From: VXLM01 sp965242665 | Lineage (GTDB): Bacteria > Chloroflexota > Dehalococcoidia > Lucifugimonadales > VXLM01 | Direction of reading: 5' to 3' | Assembly: GCA_965242665.1 (NCBI GenBank) | Contig: OZ251484.1 | Span: 1,984,001 to 2,048,000 of the forward strand | Length of the DNA: 64,000 bases | Shown here: positions 50,094-58,523 of the stretch, piece after piece | How the letters are laid out: each line of letters begins with the position of its first letter | How positions within the stretch are numbered: position 1 is the first letter of the stretch | Program-made: the position numbers and the translations under genes | Notes under the pieces: generated by a model | Databases searched by the model: none | What the model was told of the DNA's origin: nothing | The model's input: the letters and a program-made list of their open reading frames with translations, nothing else

Positions 50094-50750
50094 GTGGATA
50101 TCGAAGTACATAATATCAAGGGCGAGCCGATAGACGAGGTCGAGATCCGTGACGATGTCTTTGGCGTGCCGATGAACATGGTTCTCGTCCACCAAGTCGT
50201 CGTCGGTCAGCTTGCCAACGCTCGACAGGGGACGTCTCAGACGAAGACCCGGAGCAATGTATCAGGCGGGGGGCGAAAGCCGCGGCCGCAAAAGCACACC
50301 GGACAGGCTCGACAGGGGTCGATTCGTTCTCCGTTGTGGAGAGGGGGCGGTGTGGCATTCGGTCCTTCCCCGCGGAGCTATCGGCAACGCACCCCGAAGA
50401 AGATGCGTCGGGCAGCCATTCGCATGGTGCTGTCCGACAAGGCGAGAGAAGGCAATCTCATCGTCTTGCAAGACATCGTCCTCGAGAGTCCGAAGACGAA
50501 GGAATTCGTTGCGATGATCCGCGCGCTGGCGGGCAAACGCTCGGTTCTCCTCGTTGGAGACGGGGCCGAGCCAGAGATGCTTCGGGCGGGAAGGAATGTG
50601 CCCGAGGTCGATATGTTACCGGCGGACTTGTTGAACACGGTAGACGTATTGAACCATCGGACGCTCATCATGACTTTGGACGCCGTTCGGAAAGCCGAGT
50701 CTCTCTGGAGTACGAGCGCCACTGCCGAGCCGCAATCGGCTGCGGCCTAG
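50094..50750 (+). CDS. rplD: Ribosomal protein L4
   Basis: A GTG start and 218 residues. The extended loop KTRSNVSGGGRKPRPQKHTGQARQGSIRSPLWRGGGVAFGP, which lines the exit tunnel, is intact. In some bacteria L4 controls its own operon; no leader structure for this was identified. Confidence 0.96.
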   Translation: MDIEVHNIKGEPIDEVEIRDDVFGVPMNMVLVHQVVVGQLANARQGTSQTKTRSNVSGGGRKPRPQKHTGQARQGSIRSPLWRGGGVAFGPSPRSYRQRTPKKMRRAAIRMVLSDKAREGNLIVLQDIVLESPKTKEFVAMIRALAGKRSVLLVGDGAEPEMLRAGRNVPEVDMLPADLLNTVDVLNHRTLIMTLDAVRKAESLWSTSATAEPQSAAA

Positions 50751-50765
50751 ATCGAGAACAAGACG

Positions 50766-51050
50766 ATGCATTCATTTCAAATACTGCGAAGACCGGTGGT
50801 TACGGAAAAGAGCACTCTGCTTAGCGAGCAGGGCCGGTATGTGTTTGAAGTGGATCGGGGAGCGACGAAGCACGACATCCGGAGAGCTGTTGAAGATGCG
50901 TTCGACGTGACTGTGGTGAGGGTTCGCACGATGGGAGTGAAGGGCAAACGGAAACGATTCGGGCCGAGGATCACGGCTCATCGTTCGTGGAAGAAAGCGA
51001 TCGTCACTCTGGCGCCCGGCGATACGATCACGTTGTTCGAGGGAGTATAG
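50766..51050 (+). CDS. rplW: Ribosomal protein L23
   Basis: 94 residues with ILRRPVVTEKSTLLSEQGRYVFEVDRGATKHDIRRAVEDAFDV. It lies at the tunnel exit, where trigger factor and SRP dock. Stops two bases before rplB. Confidence 0.96.
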   Translation: MHSFQILRRPVVTEKSTLLSEQGRYVFEVDRGATKHDIRRAVEDAFDVTVVRVRTMGVKGKRKRFGPRITAHRSWKKAIVTLAPGDTITLFEGV

Positions 51051-51051
51051 G

Positions 51052-51882
51052 ATGCCTCTGCGAAAGTTCAAGCCGACGAGTCCGGGTCGACGCGGTACGG
51101 TTCTCCAGACCTCGGACGACATTACGAGCGACCGTCCGAAGAAGTCGCTCCTCAAACCGCTCAAGAAGCGCGCCGGAAGAAACAATCGGGGCCGTATTAC
51201 GGTGCGGCGTCGGGGCGGCGGCCATAAGCGCCGCCTCCGCGAGATCGACTTCAAGCGCAACAAACCGAACGTTCCGGGTGAAGTGACAACGATCGAGTAC
51301 GATCCGAATCGTTCTTCTCGCATTGCCTTGATCAAGTACGCCGATGGTGATTGGCGGTACATCATCGCCCCCGTTGGGCTGAAGGTTGGCGATACGGTCG
51401 TTGCGGGAGATCAGGTGGAGATTCGTCCGGGGAATGCGCTTCCGTTGAGATCCATTCCGAACGGCACGTTGGTCCATAACGTCGAGCTGAAGGTTGGACG
51501 GGGAGCGCAGATCGTGCGCAGCGCGGGCGCTTCTGCTCAGCTAATGGCGAAGGAAGGCAACTACGCGTTGTTGAAGCTGCCGTCCGGAGAAATGCGCCAG
51601 GTGCTGATTGAGTGTATGGCGACCGTTGGGCAAGTGGGTCTCGTCGACCACAAGAACATCAAGCTGGGAAAGGCGGGGCGAAGCAGGCACCGCGGTCGTC
51701 GTCCGAAGGTGCGAGGGGTGGTCATGTCGCCGGCGGATCATCCGCACGGAGGCGGGGAAGGCCGTTCCCCCATTGGAATGCCGACGCCAAAGACCCCGTG
51801 GGGCAAGCCCACGTTGGGGTACCGCACTCGCCGCAACAAGTCGTCCAACAAGTTCATCGTCAAGAGACGATACGAAAGATAG
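51052..51882 (+). CDS. rplB: Ribosomal protein L2
   Basis: 276 residues, normal length, with RRRGGGHKRRLREIDFKRN and the C-terminal PADHPHGGGEGRSPIGMPTPKTPWGKPTLGYRTR, which includes the conserved His near the peptidyl transferase centre. Confidence 0.97.
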   Translation: MPLRKFKPTSPGRRGTVLQTSDDITSDRPKKSLLKPLKKRAGRNNRGRITVRRRGGGHKRRLREIDFKRNKPNVPGEVTTIEYDPNRSSRIALIKYADGDWRYIIAPVGLKVGDTVVAGDQVEIRPGNALPLRSIPNGTLVHNVELKVGRGAQIVRSAGASAQLMAKEGNYALLKLPSGEMRQVLIECMATVGQVGLVDHKNIKLGKAGRSRHRGRRPKVRGVVMSPADHPHGGGEGRSPIGMPTPKTPWGKPTLGYRTRRNKSSNKFIVKRRYER

Positions 51883-51918
51883 CGCAGTCGCATCATGAGG
51901 ATTGGATTGGAGTAGGGA

Positions 51919-52206
51919 ATGTCCAGATCGACGAAGAAGGGTCCGTACGTGCATCCAAAGTTGGCAAAGAAGGTCGAGGCTACTCGCCGTAGCAACAGCA
52001 AGACGCCTATCGTCACGTGGTCGCGGGCATCCACGATCATGCCTGATATGTTAGGGTTGACTATTGCGGTGCATGACGGTCGGCGACATATCCCCGTCTT
52101 CGTCACAGAGAACATGGTCGGTCATAAACTTGGGGAGTTTGCTCCGACGAGGACGTTCCGAGGGCATGGTTCGTCGAAGTCGGAACGAACGACATCAGTG
52201 AGGTAA
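51919..52206 (+). CDS. rpsS: Ribosomal protein S19
   Basis: 95 residues: RSTKKGPYVHPKLAKKVE at the start, IVTWSRASTIMPDMLGLTIAVHDG and VTENMVGHKLGEFAPTRTFRGH. Forms a head-domain pair with S13 on the small subunit. Confidence 0.97.
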   Translation: MSRSTKKGPYVHPKLAKKVEATRRSNSKTPIVTWSRASTIMPDMLGLTIAVHDGRRHIPVFVTENMVGHKLGEFAPTRTFRGHGSSKSERTTSVR

Positions 52207-52207
52207 G

Positions 52208-52558
52208 GTGAACGTGGCTGTTAGCGCTACGGCGACAAACACCGGGTACTCGGTCAAGAAAGTTCGGCGCATCTTGGACCTCGTGAGGGGTCGCACGGTG
52301 GGCGATGCATTGGATATCCTCCAGTTCATGCCGTCTCCCATCGCAGCTCAAGTTGCCAAGGTCATCAAGTCGGCCTCGGCGAATGCGGAAAACGAATCGG
52401 CCGCGGCCGATCCTTCGTCAATGCGGATCGTCGAGACGTATGCGAACATGGCCCCGAAGCTTCTTCGATTTCGTGCACGGGCGCGGGGGCGAGGGACGCG
52501 GATCATCCGCAGAAGCAGCCACATAACCGTCGTCATCGACGGGGAGGAAGACGTCTAA
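52208..52558 (+). CDS. rplV: Ribosomal protein L22
   Basis: GTG start, 116 residues, one base after rpsS. ATNTGYSVKKVRRILDLVRGRTVGDALDILQFMP and the hairpin PKLLRFRARARGRGTRIIRRSSHITVVI that reaches into the exit tunnel. Confidence 0.96.
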   Translation: MNVAVSATATNTGYSVKKVRRILDLVRGRTVGDALDILQFMPSPIAAQVAKVIKSASANAENESAAADPSSMRIVETYANMAPKLLRFRARARGRGTRIIRRSSHITVVIDGEEDV

Positions 52559-52559
52559 C

Positions 52560-53408
52560 GTGGGAAACAAGACTCACCCTATAGGATTCCGTCTAGGGGT
52601 CATCAAAGATTGGCAGACGAGGTGGTTTGCCGCCAAGCAGAAGGACTATAGGTCCCTCGTCAAGGAGGACTTGGCGATTCGGCGCATCGTATTGGACGGC
52701 AATCAGGATGCGGGTATTTCTCGTGTGGAGATCGAGCGCGGAACCAATGAGCTTGTAGTTACCGCGCATACTGCTCGTCCGGGTATCGTCATTGGACGAG
52801 GAGGAGCCAAGGTCGACGGAATGCGGAAGAAGATCGAACAGCTTACGAGCGGCAGGGTGCGTTTGAACGTGCAAGAGATCCGTCAGCCAGACCTCGATGC
52901 GTTTCTGGTCGCTCGAAACATTGCAGACCAGCTGGAGCGTCGTATTGCGTTTCGGCGCGCCATTCGCCAGACTATGATGAGGACGATGCAAGCGGGCGCC
53001 GAGGGGATCAAGATAATCGCGGCCGGGCGGTTGGGCGGGGCGGACATCGCACGCTCAGAGAAGGCAATGGAAGGGCGGGTTCCTCTTCATACGCTGCGCG
53101 CGGATATCGACTTCGATATCGCGGAGGCGGCCACCGACTTCGGACGAATCGGGGTAAAGGTTTGGATATTCAAGGGAGAGATACTGCCGGAACCGAAGCA
53201 ACAGCAAATCGAATTCGAGCAGATGTCTCCGATACAAGTAACCGTGCGGGCGGACCAGGACACGAGGCTAGTTCCTGAGACACCTGCATCGGACAGCTCG
53301 CCTACTCAACCTACTCAAGATGTACGTCCTGCTTCGGTCGGGCAACCGGCGGAAGAAGGCACGGGGACGATAGAGGAACCGTCCAATGCTCCAACCCAAG
53401 AGAGTTAA
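52560..53408 (+). CDS. rpsC: Ribosomal protein S3 with C-terminal extension
   Basis: 282 residues against about 210-240 in most bacteria. The KH domain (RPGIVIGRGGAKVDGMRKKIEQLT) and the C-terminal S3 domain (GRLGGADIARSEKAMEGRVPLHTLRADIDF) are normal. The extra 50 residues (from ADQDTRLVPETPASDSSPTQPTQ) are acidic and rich in Pro, Thr and Ser. The 3' end overlaps rplP by 23 bases. Confidence 0.95.
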   Translation: MGNKTHPIGFRLGVIKDWQTRWFAAKQKDYRSLVKEDLAIRRIVLDGNQDAGISRVEIERGTNELVVTAHTARPGIVIGRGGAKVDGMRKKIEQLTSGRVRLNVQEIRQPDLDAFLVARNIADQLERRIAFRRAIRQTMMRTMQAGAEGIKIIAAGRLGGADIARSEKAMEGRVPLHTLRADIDFDIAEAATDFGRIGVKVWIFKGEILPEPKQQQIEFEQMSPIQVTVRADQDTRLVPETPASDSSPTQPTQDVRPASVGQPAEEGTGTIEEPSNAPTQES

Positions 53409-53805
53409 GTATCGAAACAAGCAGCGCGGCCGCATGAAGGGCGTTTCCGTTCAGGGGAGCCGCTTGAACTTCGGCGATGTGGGGCTGAAGGCCACGGAGC
53501 CCGCGTGGGTAACGTCGCGCCAGATCGAGGCGGCCAGACGGGTTCTTACGCGGTACACGCGGCGGGGCGGCAAGCTGTGGATTCGCATCTTTCCCGACAA
53601 GTCAGTCACGGCCCGGGCGGCTGAGACTCGTATGGGCAGCGGCAAGGGGGCTGTCGATCACTGGGTTGCGGTAGTAAAGCCCGGACGAGTGATCTTCGAG
53701 ATGGCTGGAGTGCCGGAAGCAGATGCAAAGGCGGCTATGAAGCTGGCGTCGGCCAAGTTGCCGATGGGGACGCGGGTCGTGGCATCGGGGGAATCAGGAC
53801 CTTAA
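53386..53805 (+). CDS. rplP: Ribosomal protein L16
   Basis: 139 residues: MLQPKRVKYRNKQRGRMKG at the start and PDKSVTARAAETRMGSGKGAVDHWVAVVKPGRVIFEMAGV. Binds near the A-site tRNA elbow on the large subunit. Confidence 0.97.
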   Translation: MLQPKRVKYRNKQRGRMKGVSVQGSRLNFGDVGLKATEPAWVTSRQIEAARRVLTRYTRRGGKLWIRIFPDKSVTARAAETRMGSGKGAVDHWVAVVKPGRVIFEMAGVPEADAKAAMKLASAKLPMGTRVVASGESGP

Positions 53806-53844
53806 GGCCTGCCACCGCAATCGAATGCGGAGTAGAGGAATATC

Positions 53845-54051
53845 ATGGCGGAAATAGACGATCTGAGAGGTCTCAACGACGCGGATCTATCCGAGGAGAT
53901 GGAAGATTCTCAACGGGCGTTGATGAATCTGCGCTTTCGGTCTGCGACCATGCAGTTGTCGGACGTTCATGCGATTCGGAAAGCGCGGAGACGTATTGCG
54001 CGAATCAACACGATAATGAGGGAAAGGGAATTGGCTCTGACCATACAATGA
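53845..54051 (+). CDS. rpmC: Ribosomal protein L29
   Basis: 68 residues: LRGLNDADLSEEMEDSQRALMNLRFRSATMQLSDVHAIRKARRRIARINTIMRE, a two-helix protein near the tunnel exit. The stop overlaps the rpsQ ATG by four bases (ATGA). Confidence 0.95.
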   Translation: MAEIDDLRGLNDADLSEEMEDSQRALMNLRFRSATMQLSDVHAIRKARRRIARINTIMRERELALTIQ

Positions 54052-54878
54052 GCTATCAACGACGCAAAATTCGAGTCGGCAAGGTCGTCGGCGATAAAAT
54101 GAACAAGACTCGTATCGTCGAGGTGGAATGGCGTAGTTTCCATCGGGTGTACAAGAAGTCGGTGCGACGCCGCACCCGCTTCAAGGTGCATGACGAGAAG
54201 AACATGGCGCGGCTCGGCGACACGGTTACGATCGTCGAGAGCCGCCCGATGTCCAAGACGAAGAGATGGAGGCTCGTCGAGATCGTCGAACGCCGAAAGC
54301 ATGCAGATGTCCAGTTGGAAGACATTGCTGCGACCGGCGCCGTAGATGTCGACGCCACTCAGTCTCCGCCAGTGGAGCACCCAACCGATCAGGAAGAGCG
54401 CTATGATCCGGATGCTGCCGACGTGGGTCAGGAAGAAGTGTCTGATAGCGCGGAGGTGGTTGGACAAACCGACACGGGCGAAGCCCCCGTGGGTCAGGAA
54501 GAAGTGTCTGATGGTGCGGAGGCGGTTGGACAAACTGACACCGGCGAAACAGCATCGGAACAGCAGGACCTCTCGGACGGTGCGGAAGCGATTGGCGAGA
54601 CTGAGCACGTAGACGCGGTTGGGGAGGTAGAGGTGGATAAGAGTTCTCCTGCAGAGGAAGACCGTTCGGGTGACTTGGGCCCGGCTGATCCGGAAGAAAC
54701 GCAGTCCGAGAGCCTTGATTCTCCGAACGATGCGGAAGAGGATGGGAGGGAAGAAAAGACCTCCGAATTGGCAGTTCCGGCTTCAGAATCGGAAGATGAC
54801 AACATACAGGGTGAGACGCCGCCCGTGGCTGGAAGCGCCGCTGACCACTCGCAAGAAGAGGAGAAGCCGCGGCAATGA
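54048..54878 (+). CDS. rpsQ: Ribosomal protein S17 with long acidic repetitive C-terminal tail
   Basis: 276 residues, against about 85 for normal S17. Residues 1-85 are a complete S17 OB fold (RKIRVGKVVGDKMNKTRIVEVEW, VYKKSVRRRTRFKVHDEKNMARLGDTVTIVESRPMSKTKRWRLVEIV). The remaining 190 residues are strongly acidic and low-complexity. They include near-identical 22-residue units (VGQEEVSDSAEVVGQTDTGE, VGQEEVSDGAEAVGQTDTGE, then a diverged third) encoded by a 66-bp DNA repeat at about 54423-54620. There is no stop or frameshift between core and tail, and the tail ends with an ATGA overlap to rplN, so it seems truly translated. Its role is unknown. Confidence 0.9.
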   Translation: MSYQRRKIRVGKVVGDKMNKTRIVEVEWRSFHRVYKKSVRRRTRFKVHDEKNMARLGDTVTIVESRPMSKTKRWRLVEIVERRKHADVQLEDIAATGAVDVDATQSPPVEHPTDQEERYDPDAADVGQEEVSDSAEVVGQTDTGEAPVGQEEVSDGAEAVGQTDTGETASEQQDLSDGAEAIGETEHVDAVGEVEVDKSSPAEEDRSGDLGPADPEETQSESLDSPNDAEEDGREEKTSELAVPASESEDDNIQGETPPVAGSAADHSQEEEKPRQ

Positions 54879-55243
54879 TTCAGATATATTCGCGGATCAA
54901 AGTTGCGGACAATTCCGGCGCCAAGGTCGTGAGTTGCATCGGCGTGCCCGGAGGGAGCGGGCGGAAGTATGCAGGATTGGGGGACGTAATCGTCGCGTCG
55001 GTCAAGGAAGCGGCGCCTGCGTCCGAATTCAAGGGGGGCGAGGTTGTTCGCGCGGTCATCGTTCGTCTCGCCAAGCCTACTCGCCGTCCGGATGGTTCGC
55101 ATATTCGCTTCGACGAGAATGCTGCTGTCATCATTGGCGAGAATCAGATGCCCCGCGGAACGCGCATCTTTGGCCCTGTGGCTCGTGAACTGCGAGAGCA
55201 AAACTTCATGCGCATTGTATCCCTCGCTCCGGAGGTGTTGTAA
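54875..55243 (+). CDS. rplN: Ribosomal protein L14
   Basis: 122 residues: MIQIYSRIKVADNSGAKVVSCIGVPGG and ENAAVIIGENQMPRGTRIFGPVARELRE. Forms an intersubunit bridge. The ATG overlaps the end of the S17 tail. Confidence 0.97.
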   Translation: MIQIYSRIKVADNSGAKVVSCIGVPGGSGRKYAGLGDVIVASVKEAAPASEFKGGEVVRAVIVRLAKPTRRPDGSHIRFDENAAVIIGENQMPRGTRIFGPVARELREQNFMRIVSLAPEVL

Positions 55244-55244
55244 C

Positions 55245-55556
55245 GTGAAACTACGCGTCGACGACATGGTACTGATCACACGCGGTCGAGACCGCGGTAA
55301 GACTGGCCAGGTTCATCAGGTATTCACAAAGGAAAACAAAGTTCTGGTCGAGGGCATAAACGTCGTGCATAGACACACGAAGGGAACGGCCAATGTCCGG
55401 CAAGCCGGGATCGTCCAGAAGGAGATGCCTATCCCGGCTGCCAATGTGCGTCTCATCTCTCCGCACACCAATAAGGCAACGCGAGTGGGGTTCACCAAGC
55501 TGGCGGACGGCAGCAAGGCCCGGGTTTGCAAGAACTCCAAGGAAGTAATCGAGTGA
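55245..55556 (+). CDS. rplX: Ribosomal protein L24
   Basis: A GTG at 55245, one base after rplN and with GGAGGTG upstream, starts a 103-residue protein with the KOW motif (DDMVLITRGRDRGKTGQVHQVFTKENKVLVEGINVV). It initiates 50S assembly. Confidence 0.95.
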   Translation: MKLRVDDMVLITRGRDRGKTGQVHQVFTKENKVLVEGINVVHRHTKGTANVRQAGIVQKEMPIPAANVRLISPHTNKATRVGFTKLADGSKARVCKNSKEVIE

Positions 55557-56221
55557 CTACGAAGAAGAGCGGAACTCAAAGCAAGTCGAGCGCTGCGCGG
55601 GGCAAGCAACGGTCTCGGAAGGACAAACAGCAAGCGCCGGCCGTAGAGGCCGCGCCACCGCGGTTGCTCGTTGCCTATCGAGAAGAGATCGCGCCGCAGT
55701 TGTTCAAGGAGTTCGAATACACGAGTCCTATGCAAGTGCCTCGCGTCGAAAGAATCGTCCTGAATATTGGCATTGGACGAGAGGCCATAGACAATCGAAA
55801 TGTCATCGAGGCTGCGACCAAGGACTTGATAGCCATCTCCGGTCAACGTCCGGTAACTACGAAGGCAAGAAAGTCCATTGCGGGGTTCAAGTTGCGGGAA
55901 GGGATGCCTTCCGGTCTCAAGGTAACCCTGCGCGGACGCCGAATGTATGAGTTCTTGGATCGGTTCGTAAGTTCTTCTCTGCCCCGCATTCGAGACTTTC
56001 GAGGGCTGTCGCGGAATGCGTTCGATGGGCGGGGGAACTATTCGGTAGGGATACGGGAGCAAGTCATCTTCCCGGAGATCGATTACAACTCTATCGATCG
56101 ATTGCGGGGGCTCCAGGTGGTCATTGCCACGACTGCGCGCTCCGACCGGGAGGGGTTTCGGCTGCTCGAACTGATGGGGATGCCCTTCGCGCGGACCGAA
56201 GACAACGCGTTGGCTGCCTAA
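55553..56221 (+). CDS. rplE: Ribosomal protein L5 with N-terminal extension
   Basis: The GTG at 55553 overlaps the rplX stop (GTGA), giving 222 residues. The L5 fold begins at PPRLLVAYREEIAPQLFKEF, with VPRVERIVLNIGIG and GLSRNAFDGRGNYSVGIREQVIFPEI. The first 38 residues (TTKKSGTQSKSSAARGKQRSRK) are basic, low-complexity and not usual for the family. rpsN would normally follow but is absent. Confidence 0.94.
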   Translation: MTTKKSGTQSKSSAARGKQRSRKDKQQAPAVEAAPPRLLVAYREEIAPQLFKEFEYTSPMQVPRVERIVLNIGIGREAIDNRNVIEAATKDLIAISGQRPVTTKARKSIAGFKLREGMPSGLKVTLRGRRMYEFLDRFVSSSLPRIRDFRGLSRNAFDGRGNYSVGIREQVIFPEIDYNSIDRLRGLQVVIATTARSDREGFRLLELMGMPFARTEDNALAA

Positions 56222-56249
56222 ATGCACTAGGGAAGGATGGAGAAAACGT

Positions 56250-56651
56250 ATGCCGGTTACAGATCCTATCGCAGATATGCTCACGCGGATTCGCAACGCC
56301 ATCATCGTGCGGCATGAATCGGTTTCGATACCCTTGTCGAACATGAAGAGGAGCATCGCGCAAATACTCAAGGACGAGGGGTTCATCGCGGATTTCGAGG
56401 TGAATGAGGGCAGTTCCACGCAGGGAGAGATCAAAGTCTACCTGTACTATCATGATAAAGACGACCCCGCCATTTCCGGACTCAAGCGCGTCAGCCGTCC
56501 GGGATTGCGGGTATATGTGCAAAAAGGCGAAATTCCCCGTTACTACGGCGGTTTGGGCGTGTCGATCGTTTCGACATCCAAGGGTGTGATGACCGGCAAG
56601 CACGCCTGGCGGGAAGGAGTCGGAGGGGAGCTTCTCTGCTACGTATGGTAG
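56250..56651 (+). CDS. rpsH: Ribosomal protein S8
   Basis: 133 residues: DPIADMLTRIRNAIIVRHESVSIPLSNMKRSIAQILKDEGFI and ISTSKGVMTGKHAWREGVGGELLCYVW. Begins 28 bases after rplE, leaving no room for rpsN. Confidence 0.97.
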   Translation: MPVTDPIADMLTRIRNAIIVRHESVSIPLSNMKRSIAQILKDEGFIADFEVNEGSSTQGEIKVYLYYHDKDDPAISGLKRVSRPGLRVYVQKGEIPRYYGGLGVSIVSTSKGVMTGKHAWREGVGGELLCYVW

Positions 56652-56685
56652 CGAGATTGCCAGGTTCGACAGGGAGTATGAGACA

Positions 56686-57231
56686 ATGTCGAGAATAGGA
56701 AGACAACCGGTTCCGGTGCCGACTGGGGTTGATGTCGATATCCGCGGTCGGACGGTCACGGTCAAGGGGCCGAAGGGTGAGCTCTCCTATACCTTCCACC
56801 CTGACATGCGGATCGCAGCCGACAACGGCGTGATCAGGGTCGAGAGGCCTTCGGATGCAGGGAATCACAAGGCCCTCCATGGTCTTACACGGAATCTCAT
56901 CGCAAACATGATAACCGGGGTTACGGAAGGGTACTCTCGGTCGCTGGAACTTGTCGGCGTGGGGTACCGCGTTCAAGAGAGCGGGAAGGGCGTCAGGCTG
57001 AGCGTGATGCGCAGCCATGAGGTCGTCTACCAGCCCAAGGATGGGATTACCTTGACTGTCGAGGGAAACAACCTCATTCACGTGACGGGAATCGACAAGC
57101 AAGCTGTGGGGCAAGCGGCCGCAGAGATTAGGAAGTTCCGCCCCCCGAACGTGTATACTGGGAAGGGCATTCGGTATCGAGGGGAACAAGTCCGTCTCAA
57201 GCCGGGTAAGAGCGCGAGGAAGGTTGCGTAG
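56686..57231 (+). CDS. rplF: Ribosomal protein L6
   Basis: 181 residues: MSRIGRQPVPVPTGVDVDI and the C-terminal FRPPNVYTGKGIRYRGEQVRLKPGKSA. Both halves of the duplicated L6 fold are present. Confidence 0.97.
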   Translation: MSRIGRQPVPVPTGVDVDIRGRTVTVKGPKGELSYTFHPDMRIAADNGVIRVERPSDAGNHKALHGLTRNLIANMITGVTEGYSRSLELVGVGYRVQESGKGVRLSVMRSHEVVYQPKDGITLTVEGNNLIHVTGIDKQAVGQAAAEIRKFRPPNVYTGKGIRYRGEQVRLKPGKSARKVA

Positions 57232-57234
57232 GAT

Positions 57235-57600
57235 ATGGGGCACAAGACTAGATATTCACGGCGGTTGGCGCGTCATGCGCGCGTCCGCCGAAACTTGCGA
57301 GGGACTGCGGAAAGGCCGCGGTTGGCCATCTTCCGGAGTCTGAATCACATCTACGCCCAAGTGATCGATGACGTTGAGGGTGTAACTCTTGCCGCGGCCG
57401 CCAGCACCGAGCCCTCTGTGCGAAGTCAAAGCGACGGAAAGCCCAAGGCGGGGGTGTCAACCGTCGTCGGGTCCCTGGTCGCGCAGCGTGCTGCGGAACG
57501 AGGCGTCCGGTCGGTGGTCTTCGACCGGGGAGGATACAAGTACCATGGACGAGTGAAGGCACTCGCCCAGGCTGCGAGAGAGGGAGGTCTTTCGTTCTAG
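57235..57600 (+). CDS. rplR: Ribosomal protein L18
   Basis: 121 residues: RHARVRRNLRGTAERPRLAIFRSLNHIYAQVIDDVEGVTLAAA and VVFDRGGYKYHGRVKALAQAAREGGLSF. Binds 5S rRNA with L5. Begins three bases after rplF. Confidence 0.97.
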   Translation: MGHKTRYSRRLARHARVRRNLRGTAERPRLAIFRSLNHIYAQVIDDVEGVTLAAAASTEPSVRSQSDGKPKAGVSTVVGSLVAQRAAERGVRSVVFDRGGYKYHGRVKALAQAAREGGLSF

Positions 57601-57601
57601 A

Positions 57602-58231
57602 ATGGTGAGTGGAAACCGTCGAGCCGGCAGGGTCGAAGAGGAAGAGTCTGACGGCATTCAGAGCCGTACAGTCAACATATCTCGAGTTTCGAAGACCGTC
57701 AAGGGCGGCCGCAATCTGAGCTTCAGCGCGGTGGTTGTCGTAGGAGACGGAAATGGGAACGTCGGCATTGGTCAGGGCAAGGCGAGCGCGGTGCCTGACG
57801 CTATCCGAAAAGGCGAAACGAAAGCCAGGAGCAATATGGCGCAGGTCACCCTTAGCGGGAGTACTATCCCGCATGAGGTGGTTTCGATGTTCGGGGCTTC
57901 GGAAGTCATGATGAAGCCGGCTAGGCCCGGCACGGGAGTCATCGCAGGAGGGGCTGTGCGCGCAGTCGTCGAGCTGGCTGGGGTCAGCGACATCGTTACC
58001 AAGGCGCGGCGCAGTACCAATCCGCTCAACACAGTGAAGGCTGCATTTCAGGGACTTCAAATGCTCAAGGATCCCAAAGTCGAGATGGGGAAACGGCGTC
58101 AGGTCATCGAGGCCCCTCCGCCTCCGCGCCGCCGCGATCGGCAGCGTCGCCGCCCTCCCAGGCTCGAGCCGCGACCCCGCCCCAGCAACCCCGGGCCTCG
58201 TAACCCAGGGCCGGGTAACACAGAAAGCTAG
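57602..58231 (+). CDS. rpsE: Ribosomal protein S5 with Pro/Arg-rich tail
   Basis: 209 residues against about 165 normally. The S5 fold is complete (SRVSKTVKGGRNLSFSAVVVVGDGNGNVGIGQGKASAVPDAIRKGE; GTGVIAGGAVRAVVELAGVSDIVTKARRSTNPLN). The last 40 residues (PPPPRRRDRQRRRPPRLEPRPRP) are basic and Pro-rich, unlike the acidic tails of S3 and S17. Confidence 0.95.
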   Translation: MVSGNRRAGRVEEEESDGIQSRTVNISRVSKTVKGGRNLSFSAVVVVGDGNGNVGIGQGKASAVPDAIRKGETKARSNMAQVTLSGSTIPHEVVSMFGASEVMMKPARPGTGVIAGGAVRAVVELAGVSDIVTKARRSTNPLNTVKAAFQGLQMLKDPKVEMGKRRQVIEAPPPPRRRDRQRRRPPRLEPRPRPSNPGPRNPGPGNTES

Positions 58232-58305
58232 AGGAGATTGCACGCGGCGTTCGAGTTCTTTCCCGATTGACCTACCCTCGGACTCCAAAGCGCATGAGAC
58301 GACAT

Positions 58306-58494
58306 ATGGGCAAGATAGCGATAACCTGGAAGAAGAGCAGCATCGGCTACCCCAAAGACCAGCGCCGCACGATTGCTGGACTGGGGCTTCGTCGGCTGCA
58401 CCAGACGGTCGAGCATGACGATACGCCGTCGATTCGCGGGATGGTCTTCAAGGTGCGGCATCTGGTCGAGGTTACTCAGACGCAGGCAGATTGA
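58306..58494 (+). CDS. rpmD: Ribosomal protein L30
   Basis: From the ATG at 58306 the product has 62 residues: GKIAITWKKSSIGYPKDQRRTIAGLGLRRLHQTVEHDDTPSIRGMVFKVRHLVEV. An ATG at 58294 would add four residues; there is no clear ribosome site for either. Confidence 0.93.
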   Translation: MGKIAITWKKSSIGYPKDQRRTIAGLGLRRLHQTVEHDDTPSIRGMVFKVRHLVEVTQTQAD

Positions 58495-58523
58495 ATATCA
58501 CAATAGGCATTGGCTATAGGGAC

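Noticed and set aside
55316..56434. 372-codon minus-strand ORF
   Set aside because: It is antisense to rplX, rplE and rpsH; long antisense ORFs are common at this GC content.
57248..58288. 346-codon minus-strand ORF
   Set aside because: It is antisense to rplR and rpsE.
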